Source: Epiperipatus broadwayi | Lineage: Eukaryota > Onychophora > Udeonychophora > Euonychophora > Peripatidae | Assembly: GCA_028023455.1 (NCBI GenBank) | Contig: JAQFVV010012394.1 | Span: 20,044,353-20,108,352, forward strand | Direction: 5' to 3' | DNA: 64,000 nucleotides | In this document: piece by piece, positions 10,231 to 23,130 of the stretch | Numbering within the stretch: position 1 is the first letter of the stretch | Layout of the letters: every line of letters starts with the position of its first letter | Notes under the pieces: model-generated | The model's input: the letters and a program-made list of their open reading frames with translations, nothing else | What the model was told of the DNA's origin: nothing | Databases searched by the model: none | Made by a program: the position numbers and the translations under genes

Positions 10231-13009
10231 TTTTTCAACCTGTCTAAATAAGCCACTTGCTTAAAGGTGAATATATTTTGACAATTGGCTTTATCTTCAG
10301 TTTGTGAGTTGGCCAATTAAAAGCTTTGATTTTTAACTCACTCGACCAATAATATAATTAGCAGTTAAAAGGTTAAGTCGATTTAATTTCAGACAAACTT
10401 TCTATATCTGTGATGTAAGCCTAAACATTTTTAATGAGACCATCTTTTTTTAAAGCAAATAATTTACTGTTTTAGAGTTCCTGTGTGTAGTGTTATTGCT
10501 GTTACTAAATACTTTTTATGCTATATTCTGCTTTACCCATACTATAACTACCTATAGTAATATATCAAACTCCCTTCTCTAAATTCAAATCAAGTATTTT
10601 TCATTTCTTGGTGTATTTTTTTATTTTGAATCCAGCCTAATAGAAAACAGAGCACAGTCTTTTCTTTATTAATATGTCATTAAAAGCATAGTCATTTAGC
10701 TTCATCTAACATTACATCATATTTATAACTGAATCGTTTCACTTTTGCCAGCATTTACATCTTACACCATGGTATGTGTGGTCATAATGATCCAAGAGCA
10801 GTAATTATCAAATTTGGTTCAGAAGCACAATTAGCTTAGTATTTTGAATTAATCCCACATTTGATTGATTGCAGCCAGATTGAAAAATTTTATCTTCTCG
10901 TTATCAAAATTAAGGAGGCTGATAATTGACTTTCAGGTAAATGTCATCCTTCTACGGGGAAAAAAAAGACACTATGTCAGGGAAAATAAAACCTTATACA
11001 AGATCAGTAATTTAAAATCAAATAAATATTGAATTAATTTCTTCTGCAATATACTCTTACATTATAACTTTAAACAATTATATTAGTATGAATATTTTAT
11101 AGCCTTATCTCTCTATTAATGTTATACTCTATGAAAAGAAAAATAATAATCAAAATCTTGCTACTAATGGTATTAATCTTTCACACTTGAAAATGTAAAG
11201 TAATCATTTGTATTATTAATATACTATATAATCAAATGACATGAAACATTCGGTGCAAATCTATTAATACAACAGGCTATTCTGCATGACACTCAACACA
11301 TGAACTTATTGATTATCTCAAATTGGTTTGTCATCTTAGGCTGTCTTTTATTGGTTTTAAAATATTTTATTATCCAAGATGCCTTTCATGTTGTCAAAAA
11401 TTATCCTTCAGACTAAAGTATATTGTATAAAAATTACCATCTTTTATGTCAGGCTATTGTGAATTCTATTATTGGGGAGGCAATAATGAATCCAGAAAGA
11501 GCCTTTTTTATATATATCAGTGAATGCAGTTTCTATTGAGCTATTTAACAATGTGTCTCATATGATCCTCATGTGCCTCATCTTTTGCCTGTTTTAATCC
11601 TAGATGTTACATAATAACACTACAATCTAGACTATGTCAATTATTGATATTTTTTTTTGTTTTTCATGTAATTGAGACTATCAACTAATGACTACTAAGG
11701 CTCTTAAAGCGAAGGGCCTAAGTTTATTTTAATCCGGCTGTCTTGCCACATAATAGTCTAGACTCTAGAGAATGAAAGATTTATGGATTCTCTGTTATGT
11801 CATTATAAGCCCATCCCTCCCAACAATGAATTATTCGATACTTATTATGTCTGATTGCACAAATAGATTATGAATTGTTTTAATTAACCATTTTATAAAT
11901 GGTCGTTCTTTTAACAATTGTAGCAATAGTAAAAGAAAGACCTAGAAATCTGAATTTTAATTTTTAACTAATCGTAGAAATAAAAGTTTTATTCATTTTG
12001 AAAAGATTATACAATATCTTTTAGTCGGCCTTCATTATTGTGACCTTCTCTAAGTAAACATTTATTCTGTAAATTTATTCAAAAACCGGGAGGGGGGGGG
12101 ATATTCTTCAGCCATCAAATTACATTATTAATAATTGGATGCAGTCTGGCTTAAATGATAAACACAGTTTAGGAATTCATGGGAGGTCGATAACTGTTAA
12201 TATCGGAGATTAGAAGTGGATGAAAATGCGCTGTCACTGGGTTCGGAATATTCCATTTTTATTTGAGGAGTCGAGAGAATGTGAATTTGCGATTTTTTTT
12301 TTTTACATTTCTATTTTCTTCTTAGATTATATTTTTCTCTTGAGTAAATCGGATCAGATTTAACAATAAGTAGATTAAATGGGTCAGTCCCTCCAATTGC
12401 CGACCTTTGAGAAGATCACGAATATAATATAGTACTATTGTTAAAATAATGCATTATAAACATAAAGATTAGAAAAGTATGAGGATACATTTAAGAAGAC
12501 TCTTAGAGGAAAAAAAAGTTAAAGAAGGGAAGGAGATATGTAAAATTTAGAGATAGCGTTTTAATGAATAGACAGGGTGAGGTAGAATCGACCCATTTTG
12601 GGCGTTTATTTATGTTATGTAAATCTTGGTAATATTATTTTAGCTGCTGATATAATTATATAAAATCACTGGATGATGACATAGACTACAAGAATAACAT
12701 GGTTAACTGAAAATACCTTTATATAATAGCTCTCTCTTTTTTCTTGATATTTTTCTGGCCGCACAACGTCAATGATAAAATGACGTAGAAAACGCGATTT
12801 TCATACCCATAGATAGAATCAGTAGCAACAGCACTCGCAAACGGGTATGATCATTCAATCGTAAAAAAGAAAAAAAATGAGATAGAAAAAAAAATACACG
12901 GGAGATGTCCATGCCGACTCATTCGTGAAAATACAAATGTGTGCATATATAGGGTAGAACATGTATTAGTTTATTTTAGCTATACCGTCTTTTAACTTAT
13001 ATAGCAATT
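10231..13009. other. Presumed intron; mostly featureless AT-rich DNA
   Basis: No recognisable domains. A G run lies at 12092-12101. A stretch at about 12770-12930 has several CpGs and a short inverted pair (CATACCCAT and a GGGTATGATC partner). Unassigned. Confidence 0.4.
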
Positions 13010-13105
13010 TTTTTTTCTATATGTTATAGCATCGGCTAGGAGGCGAACCCACAATCGCCTGCAACCAACTACTTGCTTGCAAGGCGGCTGCGATGACCTC
13101 TCGGA
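13010..13105 (-). mobile_element. Minimal tRNA-like SINE, truncated or joined at its 5' end
   Basis: Reverse strand: GAGAGGTCATCGCAGC (A-box), an anticodon arm with loop cttgcaa (triplet TGC), a long class II-type variable arm, then GTGGGTTCGCCTCC (B-box) and GCTATAACATATAG with an A run. On the + strand side it runs into another B-box-like GGTTCAAATCCC at 13110. Confidence 0.65.
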
Positions 13106-13265
13106 TCCAGGTTCAAATCCCGTGCTAATACTGTCACTGGTCAAGCCAGCAACACCTGAAGAAGAGGGGAGAATAATACTTCTTGAAACATTGTGCATAT
13201 ACTAATTGTTTATGTGCTATTACCAACAGTTGAATGTATTTGGAATATTTAAATAAAGTTAAATT
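13106..13265 (+). mobile_element. Possible SINE 3' half (B-box plus body)
   Basis: CCAGGTTCAAATCCCGTGC resembles a tRNA B-box region. It is followed by a complex body (GCAACACCTGAAGAAGAGGG) and ends AATAAAGTTAAATTTTTC. Only one copy was seen in the window, so the family assignment is a guess. Confidence 0.35.
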
Positions 13266-16200
13266 TTTCTAAAGACATTCAATACTCATATTAGATGATG
13301 GAAATAATCCAATATAAAAATACAAAGTAAAACACCATCATCACAAACATTCATATGTGGTCTCTATTATATATTTGATTTTGGCTATTAGGAAAACTTT
13401 TATGGCATAGAGTAAGATGACAAATTAAAAAAAGAAACATTTTGGAAAAGGCCAGAGATTATATGTTTATGAAATAAATTTTTTTTAAAGGAGAAACTTT
13501 ACTAACATTTAAAATCATTGCGATAACTCTGATAACTCTATGTGCAATAACAAAAATTATCATGTGACTAGAGTATAAATAAATTGTTTAAAAGGAGTAT
13601 TTGATGATAGTAAGTTGAAATGTGGGTCATTCAGAATACATATGAAGATTTTTTTGGTTTCATGAGTCTAACAAGATAGAAAAATGGGTAAGGGGCTATA
13701 CTCTTGTGTCAGTATAGAGATATGAAAGTGATGAGTTATAACAGCTGTGATTATAAATTTTCCAATAATATTTAAAGCCGCATTCTAAAAAATTATTCAA
13801 AACTGTATTATGGTGTTAGCAATTTTGATATTTGCTACTTGATTTAGCTGTTATATATAAGAGACTTGAATCCGTCACTTGAAGATTTGTTACATTGTTG
13901 ACTGAAATTAACTGTATTGGGAAAGATCCCATCTGAAAGTGCGGGCATATTTTTCTCTCAATTACTGATTGCTATAAGGTTGATTTTGTTGATTGAATTC
14001 TTGAATTTGAATTTAATCTTGCTGCATATAAGAAAAAAACCTATCTGAAAATACATACTCAATTATAGAAGATTATTAGTGATATCTTCAAAAGTGACTG
14101 CACCCATCTTACTAATAATAATGGTGCCTGTGGGAATTATTGAAAGTCAAGAGATAAATCACAGTAGTAAATGTAAGAAGGAGACCTTATTTTATGAGAA
14201 ATTGAATTGGATTACAATAGAATAATTTACTTAACTTGCTAAACTGGTTTTTCTTTTTACATGATTTATATGCATGAGGACAGTTAGGCAGTACAAGCAT
14301 GTTTTATTTTCTTAATTGTAGGATTTCTTTGGATTAAAAATACTATTAATGATGGGGATGATCACTGGATTATTAATAAAAAGTATCCCATTTACTTTTA
14401 ATTTACTGATTTTAATAAATATTTTCATTATCATCCTGATGTATTATCTAGAATCTAGCACTATATTTGAAAATGACAATTCTATTCCATTTGGAAATAA
14501 CTATCATTGGAGATCATGATGTAATCATTTTATTTGTGTCAGGAGTTCTTAATATTGTAAGGCTAATCATTAGCTAAGATACATTGATGAGAGAAGAAAT
14601 AAATGTGCAGATTCTAGAATTTGTTTGATCATTTTTGGCTGATCAAATGAGTTACTAATCAATTCAGAATTTTAGTGAGATAGGTGGAAAATGATTTTAC
14701 CTTATACTAAATTTCTTATTAGATGTGACCATATGTACTCGTTGGATTACCAATATAAGAAAAGTAAAAATAGAAAGATTTTCAAAAATATGCTATAGCT
14801 AGTGGATCCAGATTTATAATCAGTTGGAAAATCAAGATTCTTCTGTTTTGTAATAAAAAGCAGTGTAGCAGCAGCCATGTGGGAGATATATGGTAACTCA
14901 CATAGTATTATTTTTTCTAAGTATACTCATATGGATATATGAATCTAGTGAGTACTGATAATTTTAGTAAAAGATTAGCGGAGCAGGTAATATAAAACCA
15001 TTTTAATTAATCTACTGCAAGGTAATGGACTATCAAAAACTGTTTATGAGGAGTGACAGCGAAAGACAGGGCAGTATTTACTGGGCTTGCCATTTATTGG
15101 ATAGTAGGTTATGAGTGATTTTTCGCTCTAGTTTTACCCTCTGACTATGATGAGCTACATACCTTTTTGTGATCAATTTGGATTATTAATTGCCTTGGTT
15201 ATAGGTGGCTATATAAATAAAAAATTCTGAGCTTACTGAAAAATATTCCAAAATTTATCTGGCTTGGATTCAAACTTGGATCATAGTAGTGATAAGCAGA
15301 GTACTAGAAGTACTGCATCAGATTTTTCAGTTCAAGGGGTTAGATGATAGGAGTAGATTTAAACTTGTAGTTGAGAGTTTGGGATAGAACTACATAAATA
15401 ATATTAAGATAGCTGTTTATTGCCAGGAGCAGGAACCTGCACCAAATCCTCTTAATTAGAGGTTGAATTTTTATGCTTTTAATAGTATATATTTTAAAAA
15501 TATACAATAGCAAGATCATAAAATCAATCAATATATTATTCAATTTGCTGAATGTGATATCTTCATGAATAATGCAAGACTTCTTCAAAGGATGGTTCAT
15601 GAATTTGAAATACAGTTTTTGTGATAGAAATAAATCCCATTTATGTTGCAAGGATTATTTCAGACATTCCAAATAAGTACAAAGTCAATTGTTTCAAATA
15701 GGAAGATATGGAAGAGAATAGAATACATTCGAGAGCTACAATTAGATGTGGTGTTGACATGTTTCAGAAAGAAAAGTTTTCTGTGTTAGACATTCAAAGT
15801 CAACATGGTAAAACATCAAATAAATAGAAATATATTCAAATATGTTCTATATGTGAACATATTTGTCATCCACAGATTTGGTCTTGTATTGTCATCGCAA
15901 AACTCATTTTTAGATTAGTTTTGCTCTCTCTCCTTTCTTTTGTTTTGGAAATAGATTGGCCATATTCATTTACAAGTGACTATTGTTATTATTTATTAAA
16001 TTAAAAATTAGGAAAAAAAAGATAGTTATTGCATCATGTATTTATATATTTTTAGAAGTAGTTTGAGGTTAATTAGTGTTGTTACTATCTTTACTGAATA
16101 TTTTTTTCCAAATAATGATCTATACTTATGCAACATCAGTCTGTGCAGTATTTCAACAGGGGCTTAATGCAAATATTTTAATGCTAATTAATGTTTTTTG

Positions 16201-18007
16201 AATTTATTTTCTTTTCTACTGATATCTTAAATATATTTATATGTATTTTTAAATTTAATATTCAACTAATTTTAATTGTTTTAAAACTTTTATTATTGTG
16301 AATCGTAACTTTTTTCAAAAAATTCCTACACTATGCTTCACTCATACCTTATGATTTTTTATTATCAAGAATTGTATTTTTATTATGTAATATTATTTTA
16401 AAAATAGAATAATAAGAGTAAAGCTCAATACTACACAACTCTTGATAAAGATCATAAAATGTGATTGAAAAATAAGGTAAAAATTTTTTGTAAAAACTTA
16501 TATGAATTCATAATATAAAAACAAGTTTTGACAGAAACAGGGACGGCAGTGTTTTTAATATAATGTGTGTTAATGGATGAAGCATTTTGGAAAAAAGAAA
16601 ATAAATGAATCATTTTTAATAGAGCATTGGATAATTTTAATAATATTTAATTTTTTCCCCACATTTTTTGTAATTATAAATAATTAACTAAGCATATTTA
16701 TAAATTAATCAATAATAAAATGGTTTATGATTGGGAATTCAAGTGTTGGAAATAATATAATTAGGATATGATCTATGAACTTTGAATTTTAGAATCTATG
16801 ATTCTATCATTTCACCCAAAATACATAAGATATCACGCTTATTAGTAATTAAAACATCTAATGATATTTTAGATCCTGCTAATGTCATGCCCAGATGGGC
16901 AAGGATGGTTTAAAACAACTTTGATACTTTTGATCATGATTTGAATGAGGTAAAGATTTATTATTTATGCTGGGTGTTTGATGTAGGCTATAAGGTGATT
17001 TTATTCATTGTCGTTCAATTGCTTATGGGATTAATGAGATTTGGAAAATTCTAACTTTCCAAATCACTAGATGCTATACCTACTTTTGGGTGCAAAAGTT
17101 AATATTCAAATTTCAATCTCACGATGAGAGCTATTCTAAGGGTTTTGTCTCAAAATATCAACATTTAAACTAACTACCTACTTTGTACTCTGATGGCAAT
17201 ATTTGCAAGTTACTTCCTTTTAAAACATATATTCATGTGATGGGCGACATATCAATTGATTGTCTCTTTAGACATCTTATGTGAAATTTTAGATATGTTG
17301 ATTGTCATAATATATGTAATATGCATTATCATAGATTATTGGATTAATTGGATTTGTCACTTATTTTGGAATGTTTCTTTTTGTGCACTCCTTTTACCAA
17401 GCATTCCATATTCATCCTTTTCCATTTCAGTTTGTATTCAGTGAAAATAACTAGACATTATCTTTTTAGCATAATCAACACATTTACATTTTCAGTTGCT
17501 GAAAATAACCAGTGAGTTTGGATTTGAGGATGTATAGTTTATTCAAATTATGTATGTTCTCTTTGATCTAAATATGAGTGCAGTTGATGACTAATTTTGA
17601 TAGAAAAAGTATATCTAGATATGCTTAAAAGTTTTATTTTACCATGCATACTTTAAATGGATAAATAAAAGTAGCTGAAAAAAGGTAAATTACTCTTAAA
17701 ATTTTAGTTGTCACAGATCACAATCTCCTCTATGCTGCCTTGCATGGTTTGCTGCAGGGATAAAGTGGCGAACTGATTGCACTCAGCTCTCTTATTTTTG
17801 GTGCCAAATTTTTTATGAAACTCCTAATCAATAAAACTATTCAGTTATTATCATTATTACCTTTGTTTATCAATGCCAAATTAAAGCAATTTGATTTGTA
17901 AGGGCCATATATTTGACCCCCATAAAGAATAAATACATTAATCTTTTTTTTATAAATTCCATAAATCTGAAAAACATTTTCTTGTTCCATCTTTCATTAA
18001 TTCATAT
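13266..18007. other. Long AT-rich presumed intron, no assigned feature
   Basis: Read in both directions without finding a convincing domain. Short hydrophobic frames (14300-14460, 15150-15230, 17256-17444) are what low-complexity T-rich DNA gives. A complex stretch at about 17705-17800 (CTGCCTTGCATGGTTTGCTG) has no partner elsewhere in the window. Confidence 0.4.
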
Positions 18008-18552
18008 GTAAACAAAGGCAAAACACTCCATACAGTAGTGCCACCCTGTGCTAATCAGAGTAATTAATGGATGCCAGAAGGCTTGTACATAAAATCCCTA
18101 TCTAGTGCCTACTCATCCAATATCCCCAGACTAGTTTCTGGCTTGTGGCCATCATCAGTGAGGAGCCTTGGATCTGAGAGCACTGCATCTAGATCTGAGG
18201 ATCTAATGCAACCCTGCAGCAGCTACCTTTTAACTCTACTTTATTACAAAACTATGAGAATGAGCTTAGATTGAAAATATTTTTGTGTTTTCAATTTCAT
18301 TCTCATAGTTTTGTAGTAAAATAGAGTTAAAAGGTGGCTGCTGGAGGGTTGTATTAGATCCTAAGATCTAGGTGCAGTGCTCTCAGATCCAAGGCTCCTC
18401 ACTGATGATGGCCACAAGCCAGAAACTAGTCTGGGGATATTGGATGAGTATGCACTAGATAGGGATTTTATGCACAAGCCTTCTGGCATCCATTGATTAC
18501 TCTGGTTAGTACAGGGTGGCACTACTGTATGGAGAGTTTTGCCTTTGTTTAC
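18008..18552. mobile_element. Foldback element (MITE-like) with ~256-bp inverted arms
   Basis: Left arm 18008-18263 and right arm 18297-18552 are reverse complements over their whole length with scattered mismatches, around a 33-bp spacer. The ends read GTAAACAAAGGCAAAAC and its complement. The arms contain CCATACAGTAGTGCCAC, CTCATCCAATATCCCCAGAC and GAGGAGCCTTGGATC blocks. The same blocks form the foldback at 38170-38500, so this is a family. No coding capacity: the 67-residue frame at 18071 lies inside one arm. Confidence 0.85.
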
Positions 18553-21096
18553 AACAATTATGTGCTAGTATGAGATGGTTATCACGTGATGTTTAGTAGT
18601 TCATATGTAGAATACTTTTTTTTTTCTTTTTTTTTTTGTTTTATGTGTAAAGCAAATCATCTTAATGCTTTTTGATAAAATATCTTATTGAATAATTTTA
18701 TATTATCTTTGCAGTTTTTTTTTTTATAATTATTATAAAATCTAATGTCAGCTGCTAGGATTTCAATTTCCCTGACAAGATGTCATCATTTGAAATTTGA
18801 ATATTTGTTAAATTATTACTTTACTGTGACTTCATTTGTTTATTGCTTTAATTTAAAGAATTCAGTGTGACATTATTATTATTTTTTGCATATATGTATA
18901 TATTTGCAGACACCCCCCAATACGTTGTTGAAAACTTGCAAAAATAATTTTTTCTTACGACAAAAAAATATGTTGCAGAATTTTGATGAGAAATTAATCC
19001 AGATGAAACAGAATTATAAATTGAATGAAAATGATACATTTCAATTCTGCATATTAATTCTTTGATTATGTTAGTTGAAATAATACTTTAAAACAAAAAA
19101 ACTGAATTTGTAAAACAATACAGATACATCATCTATACAGTTTATGTGTAAGCGATTCCAGGGTGGGTTCAAGTAAATCTGTTTTTTTTTTTTTTTTTAG
19201 ATGGGGTGTTAAATTTTATATATATTAAATAAATGATAAAACTTTCGAACTCAATATATACTCAAACTATATGAATAAAAACGTGAAAAAACAAACAAGT
19301 AATCCTCAAGATGTATTTTTTACATTTTTGTCTCGCAGTAGTTGACCCACTCCCTTGCCCTCACATGTCTTCATCATCATCATTTAATATTTATTCATAA
19401 ATTTAAAAGTGTGACATTTCTTGAACGCACTCATTTAACAATATCAGCTTAGAAAAATATGTTAAAGATCATTACTAAATTATGTAATAATGTTTAACAT
19501 ATCTAAGAAGCGATAGGCTAATGAGTATGTTCAAAAAATGTTGTCAATTGTAGCAATTTTTAGATGGTGTAAATATATATATTTTTTTACTTTAAAGAAA
19601 GCTATCAAAAATATCCATTACAGAATACAGCATTATTATTATTCTGCAAAATTTGTCTCATGTTTGCATTTTGAAATAAAGTAAAATGTGTCAATGCATA
19701 CATTTAATGGGTGATAATAAATATATCTACAACAAACAGTTCTTCCCTTTCCTCCCACATTTATATGTAACTATGCTAAATTTATTGCTCAAAGATAAAG
19801 TAAATGGTTGATTGAATGACTAAAACCAAACATCACTGGTGATAATTATTTTAATTCAAGTATCCCACTTTAAGATCTATATCTAAAAAAACTCTAATGA
19901 GCTTTTGCAATTATGGTATCATCTATCAGAACTTGGGTAAGAAAAGATTTTGTGGTTATTTGTTTAGAACTTTATAGTGAGAATGGGGAATATGAGGGAA
20001 GACTATTTGGCTAAATTGGGATAGGAGAAAAAAAAGAAATACATCAATGCTGAGAGACATATTAGTGATTGCAGATTGGGTATAATTGTGGAAGGAGGTA
20101 CTGATGTGTTTATACAGGTGTTGAACATTGTCAGTGGCGGAAATGTTTAATTTGGTTAGTAGGATCTATGATTATAAGGTCAACGTAAGGCGACTTCTGA
20201 TATTATCCAAGAAAAGCCGTTTTACATCACATCACTGGTTTCTGGTTAATTGTAAGGAATGGAGATTATCTGTTTGATGGAGATTTAAATTTTAAGCCAA
20301 GACCTCATGAGATATGTAGTATTGCCATTTTTTTAGAATTATATAACCAATTAATTTTCTTTAATAAGTCTTGGTATTGATATAAATGCTAATAATTTTA
20401 ATAACCTTATAAATAAATGATTATTAAATATATAGTATTGATAATATATAATAACATTTATGAAGTAATAAACTTCAAAGGGACATACCATAAGAATAAT
20501 TTACAAGTTACATTTCCTAGAAACATTTTAACAAACTTATAAATAAATCTTCTTATTTACCAATGCCAATCAACAGTCAGATAATGGACAATTTTACTCT
20601 AACGTTATTATGTTAATAGTAAATTAATCATTGTGATGCATAATGGATTGTTAACATTATTAGAATTTATATCATATTGTTTGAAACTGTGAGCTGATTT
20701 GATCAAGATTTTACAAATTGTTGCTATTAATACAATGTCAGTGATTTATTGTCCAAATAACAATATCAAGATCTGATAAAAGTTGATCAATTTTTTGTCT
20801 GATTGATAGATTAACATTGTTGTAGGAGAGTGTATTTATTGTTAAAGTGATTATCCAGATCTGACATATAAATTATTATGATGGTATACACATTTAGTGA
20901 TTATTATTTTATAAATATTGTTAAAATGATATTTTTAATAACAATAAAGAAGTAATCTCATAGATTTAAATATTTTTTTTAACCACACATATAGTAAATG
21001 GCTTCTGAATTCCAATAAATGATAAATTGTTTCTTGGCATAGTGAACAAGATAGAATTTTTCAATGATGTTTTACATGGAAACAGTAGTAATACAT
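18553..21096. other. Presumed intron, AT-rich
   Basis: The sequence at about 18570-18600 (GCTAGTATGAGATGGTTATC ACGTGATG) matches the outer flank of the 38-kb foldback in reverse, so the element may extend to here. The rest is unassigned, with T homopolymers at 18610-18640 and 19180-19200. Confidence 0.4.
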
Positions 21097-21390
21097 AAAG
21101 AATGAGGATTGCCAATTCCTCTACAAGCTTTATGATAAATGCTTAGCCAGAGCCAGCACTTAAAATATCTCTGTCAGGAACCCCTTGCCAAACCTCTGAC
21201 CATGGTTTCATGCTTTGGCACTCCTCAGAGAGGTGTCAGGCTAGGTTCAGACACTAGATCTAAAAATGCAAACCCAAAGCCAAGCACTTATTTAAAAGTT
21301 ATCTATTGAGTGGAAAATCTGAAATGTTCAGACATCTACATGTCTTCAAACCCAGCTATCCAACTCAAATAGCTATATGGGGCTGATAGA
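21097..21390 (+). repeat. Unknown repeat, first of two direct copies (~290 bp)
   Basis: From GATTGCCAATTCCTCTACAA to TCAAATAGCTATATGGGG the sequence is repeated with about 95% identity by eye at 21519-21805. The block includes CATGCTTTGGCACTCCTCAG and GAGAGGTGTCAGGCTAGG. No coding frame or terminal repeats are seen. A third copy, partly inverted, is at 36215-36445. Confidence 0.85.
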
Positions 21391-21518
21391 TCTTCAGCCA
21401 TACCATATAGTAGTAGTCTTAGCAATATAAAATTGGATAAGACTTGGGGAAGAGACTATAAATAGTCAAAATAAGTAATAAATCACATGACCCTATCTCT
21501 TAAGCTTGTAAGTTATAA

Positions 21519-21805
21519 ACAATGAGAATTGCCAATTCCTCTACAAGCTTTATGATAAATGCTTAGCCAGAGCCAGCACTTAAAATATCTCTGTCAAGTG
21601 CCCCTTCCCAAACCTTTGACCATTGTTTCATGCTTTGGCACTCCTCAGAGAGGTGTCAGGCTAGGTTCAGACACGATCTAAAAATGCCAACCCAAAGCCA
21701 AGCACTTATTTAAAAGTTATCTATTGAGTGGAAAATCTGAAATTTTCAGACATCTATACATCTTTAAACCCAGCTATCCAACTCAAATAGCTATATGGGG
21801 TTACA
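21519..21805 (+). repeat. Unknown repeat, second direct copy
   Basis: Near-identical to 21097-21390, offset 422 bp. The 5' flank (TCACATGACCCTATCTCTTA and GTAAGTTATAAACAATGAG) recurs at 36255-36285 and may belong to the element. Confidence 0.85.
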
Positions 21806-22231
21806 TATTAACGTTAAATTTAAAGGGACATTAAATTTTTGTAAATATGCACATACTCATATAAACAAGTAATAATAAAATATTTAAATTATAGGAAGTA
21901 TTTATCATAACTAATCCTATCATCGCTGGATGTGGAGAGATAAGAATTTTTAACATTTGCTTTCTCTGCAAGTATCAAAGCAGAATACATTAAAAAAAAT
22001 TAACAAGTCCAGGAAAAGATAAATTAAAATTCATGAACCTTTGTTGCAACCTATGAACTTTAAATGATTAAAAGTTATATCCACACTTCAAACATGTAAA
22101 ATAGAAATTGAAGAATGAATTATATAATATTTTCAATGCCTCAATTTTATATCATTTTTTAAAAACATAATTATAAAGTGAGTATATAACAATGGGTGGA
22201 GATGATGTTTTTTCATAGTGTCTCTGAAGAT

Positions 22232-22366
22232 AGATAAGTCAAAGTATGTTAATAAGTTCACTTTAATTTTTTACTAAAATTCACAATATATTTTTTTAAG
22301 ATAAGTCAAAATATGTTAATAAGTTCACTTTAATTTTCTACTAAAATTCACAATATATTTTTTTAT
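22232..22366. repeat. Two-copy 67-bp tandem duplication
   Basis: AGATAAGTCAAAGTATGTTA and onward, through ACTAAAATTCACAATATATT, is repeated immediately (second copy from 22299) with only two or three differences, so it is recent. Confidence 0.9.
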
Positions 22367-22389
22367 ATTTGTGAATGGCAATTTTAGTT

Positions 22390-22770
22390 TTTGGAAACTT
22401 TATGGTTTCACTTTAAAAAAGTTAAAACTATTTTATTATCAAATTACATTAGTAACATTATAGTTTAAAATAATCCGTATTAATCTATATACTTATTCAA
22501 AATATTGAAAAGTATCATTATATTTTCAGCTTAAAGTTTAATTCCATATGTCTTTCCAAATTAATCTCCTATCGGCTTTTAAAAAAAATAAAACGATTTT
22601 ATTAAAACTTACGTAAGTAACTTTATAGTTTAAAGTATTTATAATAAGTATTAAATTATATGTAGTATTCAAATGTTGCTTATTTCCAAAATATATAATA
22701 TACCTTTGCACAAGGTCTAATTCCATACTTCCCAAGTTTCTCTCCTTTTTTTTTTTTAACTTTACAAGTC
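22390..22770. repeat. Degenerate tandem duplication, ~180-190 bp period
   Basis: Segments 'ttaaaactattttatta...agtaacattatagtttaaa' and 'taattccatatgtctttcc...aatctcc' recur as 'aaaacgattttattaaaa...agtaactttatagtttaaa' and 'taattccatacttcccaag...tctcc'. The copies are diverged. Confidence 0.55.
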
Positions 22771-22971
22771 TAGTATAATTATTTTTCTCTTAATCACTTA
22801 TGATTTACTTTTTTCCTACCTTTTTTTTTTTGTATCAGATAATCTTTTAATAAAATGTCTATCGATATTATTTTAAATCTGTATGATCATGTATGACCCC
22901 TCCCCCCGATCTTTTTTGTTTTCTATCCTGGACAATCTTTTAGTAAAACGTCTATTGATCGTATATATATA

Positions 22972-23130
22972 TGGAGATGATAATCAGGACCAACTGACGA
23001 GTGCTGCTTTAGCACGAAATACGTCTATTGGTGATTATTTATCTTTTCGACATCTGTGTGATCAAGTGTATCAGCGGTATGCGATAGCATGGATGGTTGA
23101 GGGTCGTGTGAAAGTCTGAGTTCAAACCCC
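22972..23130 (+). repeat. Single unit of the foldback family (spacer plus one arm)
   Basis: GGAGATGATAATCAGGACCA, a tagcacgaaatacg segment, TTGGTGATTATTTATCTTTT, then GGTTGAGGGTCGTGTGAAAG and GAGTTCAAACCCC. It matches the spacer and right arm of 2944-3246. There is no opposite arm, so the unit can exist alone. The GAGTTCAAACCCC end is B-box-like. The 78-residue frame here is not a gene. Confidence 0.7.

Noticed and set aside
14280-15240. A nuclear copy of mitochondrial DNA
   Set aside because: Some hydrophobic stretches looked like mitochondrial membrane proteins, but no run matched a known subunit and no mitochondrial tRNA or rRNA was seen. AT-rich DNA gives such stretches by chance.
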